In this document: one piece after another, positions 14,921 through 22,274 of the stretch
How the letters are laid out: every line of letters begins with the position of its first letter
Position numbering within the stretch: the first letter of the stretch is position 1
From: an uncultured Oscillospiraceae bacterium
GTDB taxonomy: Bacteria > Bacillota_A > Clostridia > Oscillospirales > Acutalibacteraceae
DNA length: 49,316 nt
Reading direction: 5' to 3'
NCBI GenBank assembly: GCA_910587995.1
Contig: CAJUNS010000020.1
Coordinates: 1 to 49,316, forward strand
The notes under the pieces: model-generated
Databases searched by the model: none
What the model was told of the DNA's origin: nothing
What the model saw: only the letters and a program-made list of their open reading frames with translations
Translations under genes and position numbers: made by a program

Positions 14921-15139
14921 CAAACCACCGGATGTCCGTGGAAAAATTGGTGCAAGTGTCCTGCTGTTTTTCCCGAAACAAGGCCAGTGACGCATTTCAC
15001 CTCAAGATTTTGCTAAAAAACACATCTCGCAAATACTCTGTTTTTCTCACTCATTCTCGCCTATTCTTTGTGTCAGACCGGATGTCCTACCGGATGTCCT
15101 CGGGTTTTTCCACCTGACATCCGGCGGCTACCAATACCA
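14921..15139 (+). repeat. CCGGATGTC repeat cluster and second copy of the 26-bp repeat
   Basis: CCGGATGTCC occurs at 14928-14937 and twice more as a tandem 12-bp repeat ACCGGATGTCCT (15077-15088, 15089-15100). The inverse GACATCCGG lies in the 26-bp repeat at 15114-15139, shared with 9655-9680. An AT-rich stretch (TATAATATATATAATATT) follows at once. Short direct and inverted repeats beside an AT-rich tract are what a phage replication origin looks like, but this is also where deletions have occurred. The rest of 14878-15615 holds no gene I can support. Confidence 0.5.
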
Positions 15140-15363
15140 ATACCACTACCATATAATATATATAATATTAAGAGAGTATATAGTGTGCAAGATAGAGATG
15201 GTATTGAGGAGGAAACGTAAGCGCGAATCCCTAAAATGAAAAAAATGTTATAATCGATTTTTCGGCCACCCCCAATATAATTATACCCCTCAACACACAT
15301 GGCGCTTATAACGCCTCCTATGAGTCAATATGCAGATTCCCAGCTTTCTCGTGTCCCACCATC

Positions 15364-15397
15364 ATCCCCTCTGGCAACACGCTGGAGGGGATTTTTT
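15364..15397 (+). terminator. Orphan terminator in the cotJC element
   Basis: ATCCCCTC (15364-15371) pairs with GAGGGGAT (15385-15392), followed by TTTTTT. No intact gene ends upstream, which suggests a gene was deleted here. Confidence 0.65.
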
Positions 15398-15615
15398 GTT
15401 TATATGCTGTACACCAACTTGCGATTGCTCTAAGCTATCTTAAAATCGCTCCAAAGGCGGCAATTTGCCGCATCTATGTCCTCCTAGATATATTTACTCC
15501 CTCCTATGAATTGTCGCTCACATGAGCTCCAAATGCTCACAATGGCTATTTGTCTTCTTTGAAATTGCGATATCGTAGATTCTTAAAAATAATTATAAAA
15601 AATGAAAATTACCGC

Positions 15616-15644
15616 TTGCAATCTCATGTCACCTGTGTTACAAT
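15616..15644 (+). promoter_or_regulatory. Promoter of the small-gene operon
   Basis: TTGCAA (15616-15621), 17 nt, TACAAT (15639-15644), about 80 bp before the start at 15727. A GCCAC/GTGGC hairpin lies in the leader (about 15693-15711). Confidence 0.6.
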
Positions 15645-15726
15645 AAGTATAACAAAACAAAACAAAATTACAAAGTCGTAACAACGTGACAGCCACGGAG
15701 CTACAGTGGCAGAAAGGATAAACGAT

Positions 15727-15996
15727 ATGAAACAGTACAAGGAAATTCGTAAGATTAGCGCCAGTAGTCTTCGCCAGCTTTGTGTTGAGAACGACTGGTA
15801 TACCTGCGGGGATAATGATGAGTACAGACATCTGCTGTTCGACCTCGCTGGAAACAAAGAGAATCTGAGCACTTCGGATATCATCGAGATAGCGGCTGAC
15901 ATCATGGAGCACAGCGACCTGGACGATGACTGCACCATTGAGAACATCGCTTTTGAGGTAGCCCGAATTGCCAATGTATTCTTCGAGGAGGTTTAA
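15727..15996 (+). CDS. Small acidic protein of unknown function
   Basis: 89 residues, acidic and probably all-helical: KEIRKISASSLRQLCVENDW, then DEYRHLLFDLAGNKENLS and a final helical half rich in E and D. I recognise the type from clostridial mobile elements but know of no function. AAAGGA lies 8 nt before ATG 15727. It begins a run of three small genes ending at the terminator at 16581. Confidence 0.6.
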   Translation: MKQYKEIRKISASSLRQLCVENDWYTCGDNDEYRHLLFDLAGNKENLSTSDIIEIAADIMEHSDLDDDCTIENIAFEVARIANVFFEEV

Positions 15997-16094
15997 GCCG
16001 AAACCGCCTGACTTGGCGTAGCCAATGTCAAAGGCGGTCGCCGGGAACCGCCCCACCCGGCCTGACGATGGCAGGGCAGAAAGGAAAAATCCAC

Positions 16095-16328
16095 ATGAAG
16101 TTTTGGTGCGTGAGCAACAAGTATTTCGACAGTGGCAAGGTCAAGGTCAGCATCTTCCCTGTGGAGGCCGAAACCAAGCCGGAGAGCAGGATGACCGAAA
16201 GCTGCCACAAGATTGGTCTTAACTTCTACCCATATAATTTCACTTCCAAAAGCTCCACGTCGCTTATACAAGTTCCCAAAGTGTTCTATGAGGAACTAGC
16301 ACGAAAGAAGAATAAAAAGAGCTCCTGA
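16095..16328 (+). CDS. Small protein of unknown function
   Basis: 77 residues (MKFWCVSNKYFDSGKVKVSI...), mixed beta-rich start with a basic C-terminus (ARKKNKKSS). AAAGGA stands 9 nt before ATG 16095. No motif is recognised. It lies between two other small genes in the same direction, so it belongs to the same transcript from 15616-15644. Confidence 0.5.
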   Translation: MKFWCVSNKYFDSGKVKVSIFPVEAETKPESRMTESCHKIGLNFYPYNFTSKSSTSLIQVPKVFYEELARKKNKKSS

Positions 16329-16359
16329 ACGAATAGGCTTCAAGATGGGAGGTGGTTCT

Positions 16360-16566
16360 GTGGCACGAAAGCAGGAGATAAAAACAGTGTCATTTGTACA
16401 TATTGGAGATGAGCTGGTAAGCACTGATGACCTGGATGATGAGCAGCGCCGCAGGCTGGCGACATGGCTGAAGACCACCTACCTGAACACACTGTTCCAG
16501 GGGAAAGCCGAGTTCTTCGAGAACTGCGGGGCCGTGGACCAGCAGGAGTCTTGTAATAGGCGATGA
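16360..16566 (+). CDS. Small mobile-element protein of unknown function
   Basis: 68 residues with the pattern VSFVHIGDELVSTDDLDDEQ followed by RRRLATWLKTTYLNTLF and GKAEFF. I recall similar short proteins from clostridial phages and conjugative elements; none has an assigned role. The GTG at 16360 has GGGAGG about 8 nt upstream, better than the ATG at 16345, which overlaps it. The terminator at 16581 follows. Confidence 0.55.
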   Translation: MARKQEIKTVSFVHIGDELVSTDDLDDEQRRRLATWLKTTYLNTLFQGKAEFFENCGAVDQQESCNRR

Positions 16567-16580
16567 TGCGACTTTATAGT

Positions 16581-16612
16581 AAAAGCCGGAGCTGATTCGC
16601 TCCGGCTTTTTC
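16581..16612 (+). terminator. Terminator at the end of the cotJC element
   Basis: AAAAGCCGGAGC (16581-16592) pairs with GCTCCGGCTTTT (16599-16610). Its T-run is also part of the attP arm (16608-16619), so it insulates the element from cotJC. Confidence 0.85.
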
Positions 16613-16637
16613 ATAGTCTAAAGGTGTAAGGCCCTCC
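16608..16637. other. Attachment site, distal end of the cotJC element
   Basis: TTTTCATAGTCT (16608-16619), 10 nt, then core GGCCCTCC (16630-16637). It is the mirror image of the arm and spacing at 8071-8100. Confidence 0.88.
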
Positions 16638-16724
16638 ATACTGGGTAATAATCATCTTCGCCAGCTTGGGGTTGGTATTTTTGATTTTCACCGGGTATTG
16701 CAGCCGTTTTTCATAGACAAACAT
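16630..16724 (-). CDS. cotJC: cotJC 5' exon: first 31 codons plus shared core
   Basis: ATG at 16724 begins MFVYEKRLQYPVKIKNTNPK, then LAKMIITQYGGP, the conserved start of CotJC proteins. In the current arrangement the frame runs through the core into the element and stops at 16611-16613 (37 aa). Excision joins it at GGCCCTCC to 8070 and downstream, giving 600 nt in frame (199 aa). The ATG overlaps the stop of cotJB as TAATG, so translation is coupled. The exon boundary lies inside a conserved G-G-P-x-G-E motif, as expected for a recombinase that targets a conserved site. Confidence 0.93.
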
Positions 16725-16984
16725 TACTCATTCGCCTCCCTCTCCCAGGGCCAGGGGCCGTTGATCCACGCCCAGCGGCTGGTGTCGCGGCTGGTCTCGC
16801 CCATTGGGCCGAATTTTTCCTCAAACTCCTTCACCTGCTGCTGCAGCCGGCGCCGGTATTCTTCCAGCCGCCGGGCCGCCTCGCAGTTGTTGGGGTGGGT
16901 GTCCAAAAACAGGTGCAGCTCCCAGCAGGCGAACTGCATGGCGTTAATCTTCCGCCGCAAGGCCATCTCCGTGCTTTCGCTCAC
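16724..16984 (-). CDS. cotJB: Spore coat protein CotJB
   Basis: 86 residues, CotJB family: RKINAMQFACWELHLFLDTH and then N-N-C-E-A-A-R-R-L-E-E-Y, with a C-terminal W-x-W-I-x-x-P-W-P-W-E ending. In B. subtilis, CotJA, B and C are made in the mother cell and enter the coat together. The GTG start overlaps the cotJA stop by 4 nt and its stop overlaps the cotJC start by 1 nt, so the three form a tightly coupled operon. Confidence 0.9.
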   Translation of the reverse strand: MSESTEMALRRKINAMQFACWELHLFLDTHPNNCEAARRLEEYRRRLQQQVKEFEEKFGPMGETSRDTSRWAWINGPWPWEREANE

Positions 16985-17193
16985 CGGGGCTCGCCTCCTC
17001 TCCGGCCGTAAAAGGGCTTATCCAGAACAGGGAACAGCGTTCCCGCGTCCAGAGCCCGCTCCGCGCTGTGCAGCGAGCTGCTCCACTGCTGGTAGGGCAC
17101 GTAGGCCATGGCCGGGACCGGATCCTCAGGCAGAGGGGATGGGTCCGGGGCGCAGGGCGGGGCGCCGGAAGCGCCCATGAATTCTTCCGCCAT
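16981..17193 (-). CDS. cotJA: Spore coat protein CotJA
   Basis: 70 residues, proline-rich N-terminus followed by the CotJA core AMAYVPYQQWSSSLHSAERA then L-D-A-G-T-L-F-P-x-L-D-K-P-F, which is diagnostic. The protein is needed for CotJC to reach the coat in B. subtilis. AGAGG stands about 9 nt before ATG 17193. First gene of cotJABC; a mother-cell (SigE-type) promoter is expected but I could not identify convincing boxes upstream. Confidence 0.92.
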   Translation of the reverse strand: MAEEFMGASGAPPCAPDPSPLPEDPVPAMAYVPYQQWSSSLHSAERALDAGTLFPVLDKPFYGRRGGEPR

Positions 17194-17283
17194 TATGCAT
17201 GCCTCTTTTCTCGTTTGATGTGGGGGATTGTCCCCGTTAACCAGGATATGCGGCGGCAGAAAAAGCGTGCGCGCGTGCTCCCA

Positions 17284-17321
17284 AATAAAAAAGCCCCCCG
17301 GCGGGAGGCTTTTTTATTTGG
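17284..17321. terminator. Hairpin upstream of cotJA
   Basis: AAATAAAAAAGCC and GGCTTTTTTATTT flank a short GC-rich loop, giving a bidirectional terminator. It ends the transcript of the secreted-protein gene at 17441 before the cotJ operon begins. Confidence 0.75.
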
Positions 17322-17440
17322 TTTTTTGCCAGGGGCTTATCGTTAGGACTCGTTTGAAAAACTGGCAGCACCGTCTTTCTGCCCAAAGCAGAGGCGTCCC
17401 GCGTCAAACATCCGGCACGACCTCTCTTTTCAAACAATTC

Positions 17441-18025
17441 CTAATACACGTCCAAATTCGCAATGGACGAGGCGATCCGGCTGGAAACAATCCCCTTCAT
17501 GTTTTCCGAACCGCAGGTCAGGTTCAGATAGTACTTGCCTGTTTTTGGGGCGTTGGTGTAAATGACCCGGGAATCGCCAGGGTAAATGGTTCGGGAACTG
17601 TTATCGTCAATGGGACCCGTGGGGCTGCCTTTTGTGAGGTTAAACTGTATGTTTTTGGTACCATCGTTTCGAATCCAGAATTTCATATACTGATAGCCAT
17701 TGGTCAAGTTCATTTCCAAACACATCGAGGTGCCGGAAAGCTCTTTTGTCCAGGGCTTCATACTTCCTTGGGTTTCGGGACCAAAAGCCGAGGAATCCAT
17801 TTCTTCTTGCGAATTGAATTTCTCTACATAGCTTCCGCCGGAGCGTCTAGTTGCTTCCACATAATCCCCCGAGGAAACATCATCCCTGCTTTCCGCGTAT
17901 TCGCCTTCGCCCACAGCCTCCACATATGTATTCGCCTCTTCTCCGGCCTCCGCGGCAGACGCATAGACGCCCACAGACGCCAGCAGCGCCAGAACGCAGA
18001 GGAGCGCGGTCAAACGCTTCTTCAT
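17441..18025 (-). CDS. Secreted protein of unknown function between cotJ and sigK
   Basis: 194 residues with a Sec signal peptide (MKKRLTALLCVLALLASVGV ... SAAEA, cleavage near residue 25-28). The mature N-terminus is low-complexity with repeats of T/D/S-Y-V-E (NTYVEAVGEGEYAE, SGDYVEATRRSGGSYVEKF). The C-terminal half looks like a beta-sandwich (KFWIRNDGTKNIQFNL ... GKYYLNLTCGS). No catalytic motif is seen. Its position between two sporulation loci suggests, but does not show, a role in sporulation. GAGAAAGGAG precedes the ATG. Confidence 0.7.
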   Translation of the reverse strand: MKKRLTALLCVLALLASVGVYASAAEAGEEANTYVEAVGEGEYAESRDDVSSGDYVEATRRSGGSYVEKFNSQEEMDSSAFGPETQGSMKPWTKELSGTSMCLEMNLTNGYQYMKFWIRNDGTKNIQFNLTKGSPTGPIDDNSSRTIYPGDSRVIYTNAPKTGKYYLNLTCGSENMKGIVSSRIASSIANLDVY

Positions 18026-18227
18026 TGTGTTAGCTCCTTTCTCACCTTCCTAGATAGATGCAATATTTTTCCATGTCCCTCACATGAATAATTGTACGTC
18101 CATTATGTGAACAAACTGTGTCTAAGCCCTTACATATATCTTGCAAGTCTAAACAATCCTCTTTTCGCTTATAAACGGCCTGTTATAAACAAAAAACTCT
18201 TTTTATGAAATTCGAAACCTGCGGGGG

Positions 18228-18594
18228 TTATATGACTCCCTGGGTCTCAAATTGAATCCGCAGCTTTTCCAGGGCTTTCTTCTCAATGCGGGACACATAG
18301 GACCGGGAGATGCCCAGCTTATCCGCCACCTCCCGCTGGGGCAGGGGCATGCGCCCGCCCAGGCCATAGCGCATGCAGATGACGCTGCGCTCCCGGGGCT
18401 CCAAAACAGGCAGATAGTCATAGAGCTTCCGGCTCTTCATGCGGATGTCCAGGTCATCGATAACCGTATCGTCCACAGCCATTGTATCCATCAGGGTCAG
18501 GGCATTGCCATCCTTGTCCGTGTCAATGGGCTCGTTGATGGACACATCCTGGGCAGACTTTTTGCCCGCGCGGAAGAACATGAGGATTTCATTT
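18228..18594 (-). CDS. sigK: sigK 3' exon: region 3/4 of sporulation sigma factor K
   Basis: The downstream half of SigK. From the core on it reads (N)EILMFFRAGKKSAQDVSINEPIDTD..., followed by region 4 with LEPRERSVICMRYGLGG and the -35-binding helix-turn-helix QREVADKLGISRSYVSRIEK. No start codon is present; before the core the frame runs into recombinase DNA. The 5' exon is at 31658-31991. Joined at AAATG (CATTT on the plus strand) they encode a 231-aa SigK with an unbroken ASKCIENEILMFFR. Until excision the cell cannot make an active late mother-cell sigma factor. Confidence 0.95.
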
Positions 18595-20277
18595 GCTATC
18601 CTCACCTGGCTGCAACAAATCGGGGATAGCGGTATAGTCCACATCCCCCTCGGCCCCGAACAGCACCACATGGGCGGCGTCCCCGTCCCAGACTACCTTT
18701 TGCACTACTGTACGAATAGCGGCGCGCTTTTCCTCAACGGACAGCAGGTCGATGGTAGTGCGGAAGCTGGACAGCATTTGCACGAGCATGTCAAATTCTT
18801 CGGTACTCAGCTCATTTTGAGCGGTCAAGCCCTCCAGCTCGGTGATTCGGGCTTGGAGGGTCTCCTGCTGCCCGCTCAACTCATCTATGCGCTTGGCAAC
18901 CTGGTTCTTGGCGGCGGCACTGTCCAATTCCGCAAGAGAATCCACCAGGGCGGTAAGCTTGGTTTCTACGTCCGCACACTCTTTGCGGAGTGCCGCTAAT
19001 CGCTCATCATAGCCGGTGTGGTCGCCGGAATAGAAGCTCTTGCTCTTTTCAAGCTGCTCCACGAACGCCGCCTTGTCCTCGGTCAGCCCCTTAATTTCCT
19101 CAAGAACAGCGGCATCCAGCCGGTTGCCGCTGACGTTCTTCTGGGCGCACTGGCTCCCCTGGCTGTGCTCCTTGCGCTTGCAGATGTAGGTGTACAGCGG
19201 CTGGTCCTCTTTGTTCAGCCGCTTGCTGACCTTTGGGTACATCCGGCTTCCGCAGGAGCAGAACAGCAGGCCGGTGAGCAGGGCCTGGTTGCTCCGGGGC
19301 TTGCGGTAGGATTTGGAGCGGTTCTGCTCCAGGCTCGCCTGCACCTTCACCCACTCCCGGCCCGGTATCAGCCCCTCATGTTGGCCCACGGTGACGATCC
19401 ACTCATTGACCGGCAGATAGACCGTGGCCCGGCCCTTTTCCTGGTCAGTGCGGTTGTAGGCGAGAATACCGTGGGTGCTGTCAAAGTCGGCGGGAGAGGA
19501 GCACAGCTCGGCCTCGTTCTCTGTGAAATATTGATATGCCTCCTGGTCGGCTATCAGATAGACCGGGTTCTGCAAAATATTTTTGACGGCGAAGCGGGTG
19601 AAGTCCCGGCATGTCTTGGTCTTGATATTCTGGCGGCGAAGCTCGGCCTCGGTTTTGGAGAGGGAGTCGGTCTCGGCGTAGAGCGCGAAGATTTTCTTGA
19701 CCAACTCAGCTTCCTCCGGGATAAGCCGGAGCTTGCAGGCTTTGCGGCTCTTGCCGTCCACGGTGACGGTCTGCACGCTCTCCGAGCAGTAGCCGGTGGG
19801 GGTGTTGCCCCCCAGCCAGCGTCCGGTTTTAGCCAACTCGTGCATGTTGTCCCGGATGCGCTCGGCGATGGTCTCCCGCTCTAACTGGGAGAACACCGAA
19901 GCGATGTACATCATGGCCCGGCCCATGGGGGTGCCCGTGTCGAACTGCTCTTTGATGGAGATAAAAGCCACGTTTAGGCGGCTCAGTTCCTCGATAAGAG
20001 TAGAGAAGTCGCTGATGTTGCGGCTGATACGGTCCAGTCGGTAGACCACGATGGAGCTGATCTCATGGTTCCGGGCGGCGCTCAGCATCTGCTGGAAGGC
20101 CGGGCGGTTCAGGTTGCCGCCGGAGAAGCCCTCGTCCTCGAAGATGAGGGCGGTGCGGGCAGCTTCCCCGCCGGAGTGCAGGCGGATATATTCGCGGCAG
20201 AGGTCGATTTGGTTGGCAGTACTTTCGCCTTTGCCGGTGAATTTGGATTTGCGGGAGTAGATGGCGGTGGGGGGCAT
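18589..20277 (-). CDS. SpoIVCA-type large serine recombinase of the sigK element
   Basis: 562 residues. The resolvase domain starts AIYSRKSKFTGKGES, with Ser11 at the position of the catalytic serine, then FEDEGFSGGNLNRPAFQQML and VVYRLDRISRNISDFSTLIE. The recombinase domain has FTRFAVKNILQNPVYLI. The zinc ribbon is LLFCSCGSRMYP ... YICKRKEHSQGSQC, and a coiled coil spans about 425-500. AAAGGAG precedes the ATG at 20277. The last codons are AGC AAA TGA, and that TGA is supplied by the sigK side of the core; excision replaces it with TGC. TATAAT (20309-20314, minus) is the nearest -10 box, and a palindrome (20360-20375) lies upstream. Confidence 0.94.
   Translation of the reverse strand: MPPTAIYSRKSKFTGKGESTANQIDLCREYIRLHSGGEAARTALIFEDEGFSGGNLNRPAFQQMLSAARNHEISSIVVYRLDRISRNISDFSTLIEELSRLNVAFISIKEQFDTGTPMGRAMMYIASVFSQLERETIAERIRDNMHELAKTGRWLGGNTPTGYCSESVQTVTVDGKSRKACKLRLIPEEAELVKKIFALYAETDSLSKTEAELRRQNIKTKTCRDFTRFAVKNILQNPVYLIADQEAYQYFTENEAELCSSPADFDSTHGILAYNRTDQEKGRATVYLPVNEWIVTVGQHEGLIPGREWVKVQASLEQNRSKSYRKPRSNQALLTGLLFCSCGSRMYPKVSKRLNKEDQPLYTYICKRKEHSQGSQCAQKNVSGNRLDAAVLEEIKGLTEDKAAFVEQLEKSKSFYSGDHTGYDERLAALRKECADVETKLTALVDSLAELDSAAAKNQVAKRIDELSGQQETLQARITELEGLTAQNELSTEEFDMLVQMLSSFRTTIDLLSVEEKRAAIRTVVQKVVWDGDAAHVVLFGAEGDVDYTAIPDLLQPGEDSK
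18590..18605. other. Attachment site, recombinase end of the sigK element
   Basis: Core CATTT (18590-18594). The arm TGCTATCCTCAC (18594-18605) is the inverse, 11 of 12 bases, of GTGAGCATAGCA (31648-31659) at the other end. Joined ends give a symmetric attP with TT at its centre. Confidence 0.88.
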
Positions 20278-20359
20278 AGTGGGGGCTCCTTTGGAGATGT
20301 TTTATCAAATTATATCGCAAGTATCACAGACACAAAGGGAAAAGCTACAATCTATAAGT

Positions 20360-20375
20360 AACGGCAGTTGCCGTT
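20360..20375. promoter_or_regulatory. Palindrome upstream of the sigK-element recombinase
   Basis: AACGGCA (20360-20366) and TGCCGTT (20369-20375) form a 7-bp perfect inverted repeat with a 2-nt centre, about 50 bp upstream of the -10-like TATAAT on the minus strand. It is a candidate operator controlling when the recombinase is made. Confidence 0.4.
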
Positions 20376-20429
20376 CTCACTAGTCATTTACTTCCAATTT
20401 GTTACGAGATGATTATGTAATAAAGCAAT

Positions 20430-21038
20430 TTAGCTTATGATTTCTTCCAAATGTTGTATCAATCTTCGCATATAAATAATGTTACTTGCAATATATTTTG
20501 TTGAATCATCTAGGTTTCCGATATCATAATTTTGTAGTAATTCAAATGGTTCTTTCCTTATATTGTCCAGAGATAGTAACTCTATCAAATCAGAATCTTT
20601 AAAGTGCAATTCCTCAAGTTCATGGGCAAGTTTGTTCCTCATATTTATGAGTTTGACTGCACAATCGATAAATGGATAACTAGTGCGAGGACGTTGCAAA
20701 GAGACAATTTCAAATTCGAATGCCTCGATACAATGGCTTACTTTAAACAGTCTAACTATCTGGTTAACAGAGAAATTTTTGAACTGTTCATCGTCTTTAT
20801 AAGAAATACTAGTCAATTTGATACATGGACCCTGATATTCAATATATGTTCCTATCCTCCCTCCGAGAAGGAAATACATTTGTTGCATGGTCGAAGCGGA
20901 GAGAGCAGGAAGAGATGCCTCAAACGCATTGCGGACATACTTTTCAAATAGATTATATGACTTAAGAAAGTCATAAATCAGAAGGGATTTTAGTTGAAGA
21001 GAGATGGTTTCTCTGCTCGCCGCTTTTATGCTACTCAT
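20430..21038 (-). CDS. HEPN-like protein in a defence-type operon
   Basis: 202 residues, predicted helical throughout. The clearest motif is MRNKLAHELEE at about residue 132, which fits the R-x4-H signature of HEPN ribonuclease domains. The N-terminal part (LIYDFLKSYNLFEKYVRNAF) is also HEPN-like in its pattern of hydrophobic helices. It starts 1 nt after the stop of the DUF262 gene, so the two are translationally linked. HEPN proteins often act as the RNA-cutting effector in abortive infection systems. The call rests on one short motif and the context. Confidence 0.5.
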   Translation of the reverse strand: MSSIKAASRETISLQLKSLLIYDFLKSYNLFEKYVRNAFEASLPALSASTMQQMYFLLGGRIGTYIEYQGPCIKLTSISYKDDEQFKNFSVNQIVRLFKVSHCIEAFEFEIVSLQRPRTSYPFIDCAVKLINMRNKLAHELEELHFKDSDLIELLSLDNIRKEPFELLQNYDIGNLDDSTKYIASNIIYMRRLIQHLEEIIS

Positions 21039-21039
21039 T

Positions 21040-22209
21040 TCATTTGCCTCTTATAATTTCCCGTACACGACGCAACCTGAGGTTTACATTGCTCGTTGTG
21101 GCAGGTGATTTTTTTAGTGTGTCCAAAATTGAAGCGTCCGATAACACATCTTTTGCCCGCTGCACAATATCAAACGTTTTATCTAAAGCGAAAGGTATTA
21201 GCGCATCTATGATATAATCTGAGGTTGGCGTGTTCGCAAATTCCTTTTTAATTTCTAAAGTTTTTTCCAAAATTGTTACAAGCTTTTCTTCTGCGAGAAT
21301 TTCGTTATTCTTCTGGCATTCCTGCAAAACGTTGTTGATCATTTCACGAGGTCGTGAGTTATATCCTCTCACTACACCTTCATCAATTTCCGAACGCAAG
21401 AAAAAAGCAACCGACCTATAAAAACGGCCATAATCCTCATAACGCTTAATGTCGTTGCCGGAAAAGACAATTTCGTACTCATCTTTATTCGTTTCCAGTT
21501 GGTTTTTCACAAACTCAGTGATTCTATCAGATATAGTTGATCTGTAAATTGCGCGGCGAATCTCATTAACCTTCAGTTTTTCAGCTCCTTTATTTAGGCG
21601 GGCAAAAATATCATACTTTGTAAACTCAGGGGAATTGGCAGTGATTACATAAATATCTAATACAGAAGATAGCATCTGCGAAGTTTTTTCTGGGTCGATT
21701 TCTCGGATTTCCGCAAACAATCTTCCTCCGAAAATGTCTGCATAATATTCCAGATTTCGTTCATTCAAGCGAAGCTTCTCTATGATAAACTCCCTAATTG
21801 CTGTTAGCCGCTGTTTACCATCAACCACTTCATACTTGTTCTCTTCCAGCATATCTTTCGCCGGGACCTCAACAACATAAATTGGTGGAATCATTATCTC
21901 CATATAAAGAGATTCAATAAATGCCGTTTGCTTTTCGTTATTCCATATCTCTCCACGTTGATAGTCAGGATTTAGGATTAATCTTCCATCCTTGATTTTC
22001 TGATATATTTCGGAAATAGACCATGTTTGCTTAACAATTTTCGTTTTTTCTAGCAATGCTCTTTTTTCAGAAAACTCATTTTCTACAATTTCCCTTTGTT
22101 CCTGCTCTACATCAAAGTTTTCCGCTAGTTGAAGTGTCTCATCTTCCTTTTCCGACTTGAATTTCTCATCTTCACAGACATTAGATGGCAATCTGTCGAG
22201 TTTATCCAT
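21040..22209 (-). CDS. DUF262 (GmrS/ParB-like) protein
   Basis: 389 residues. A charged N-terminal extension (to about 55) precedes the DUF262 core: SISEIYQKIKDGRLILNPDY, Q-R-G-E-I-W-N, then VVDGKQRLTAIREF, which is the D-G-x-Q-R motif that binds nucleotide, and FARLNKGAEKLKVNEIRRAI. In GmrSD and SspE this domain senses modified DNA and uses NTP, joined to a DUF1524 nuclease. No DUF1524 H-N-H motif is present here; instead the next gene encodes a HEPN-like protein. GGAGGATAATAC precedes ATG 22209. It lies 65 bp after the methylase gene. Confidence 0.82.
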   Translation of the reverse strand: MDKLDRLPSNVCEDEKFKSEKEDETLQLAENFDVEQEQREIVENEFSEKRALLEKTKIVKQTWSISEIYQKIKDGRLILNPDYQRGEIWNNEKQTAFIESLYMEIMIPPIYVVEVPAKDMLEENKYEVVDGKQRLTAIREFIIEKLRLNERNLEYYADIFGGRLFAEIREIDPEKTSQMLSSVLDIYVITANSPEFTKYDIFARLNKGAEKLKVNEIRRAIYRSTISDRITEFVKNQLETNKDEYEIVFSGNDIKRYEDYGRFYRSVAFFLRSEIDEGVVRGYNSRPREMINNVLQECQKNNEILAEEKLVTILEKTLEIKKEFANTPTSDYIIDALIPFALDKTFDIVQRAKDVLSDASILDTLKKSPATTSNVNLRLRRVREIIRGK

Positions 22210-22274
22210 GTATTATCCTCCTCTATTTCGCAATGATTTCTTTGCTCAGGCTTAGATTGCCTGTGGGCGTCATT

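Larger units (their letters stand above)
8071..16637. mobile_element. Reduced prophage inserted in cotJC, predicted to excise in sporulation
   Basis: The element is bounded by 8-bp direct repeats GGCCCTCC (8071-8078 and 16630-16637) and splits cotJC. Unit length is 8,559 bp. It encodes a large serine recombinase at one end, divergent CI/Cro-like regulators, a replication protein, a damaged DnaC-like loader, a holin/endolysin remnant, a toxin-antitoxin-like pair and small accessory genes. No terminase, capsid or tail genes are present. Exact excision restores the cotJC frame. The layout matches the class of phage-derived elements that interrupt sporulation genes and are removed in the mother cell. 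Confidence 0.88.

Noticed and set aside
15073..15300. Minus-strand 75-codon frame over the repeat cluster
   Set aside because: Consists of translated repeat and AT-rich sequence with no start context.
17194..17283. SigE-type promoter upstream of cotJA
   Set aside because: GCATATC and ACAAT-like boxes occur but the spacing (about 10 nt) is wrong for SigE.
16698..17346. Plus-strand frames over cotJA and cotJB
   Set aside because: Opposite strand to clear CotJA/CotJB proteins with coupled starts.
21230..21421. Plus-strand 63-codon frame inside the DUF262 gene
   Set aside because: No ribosome site and antisense to a conserved domain.
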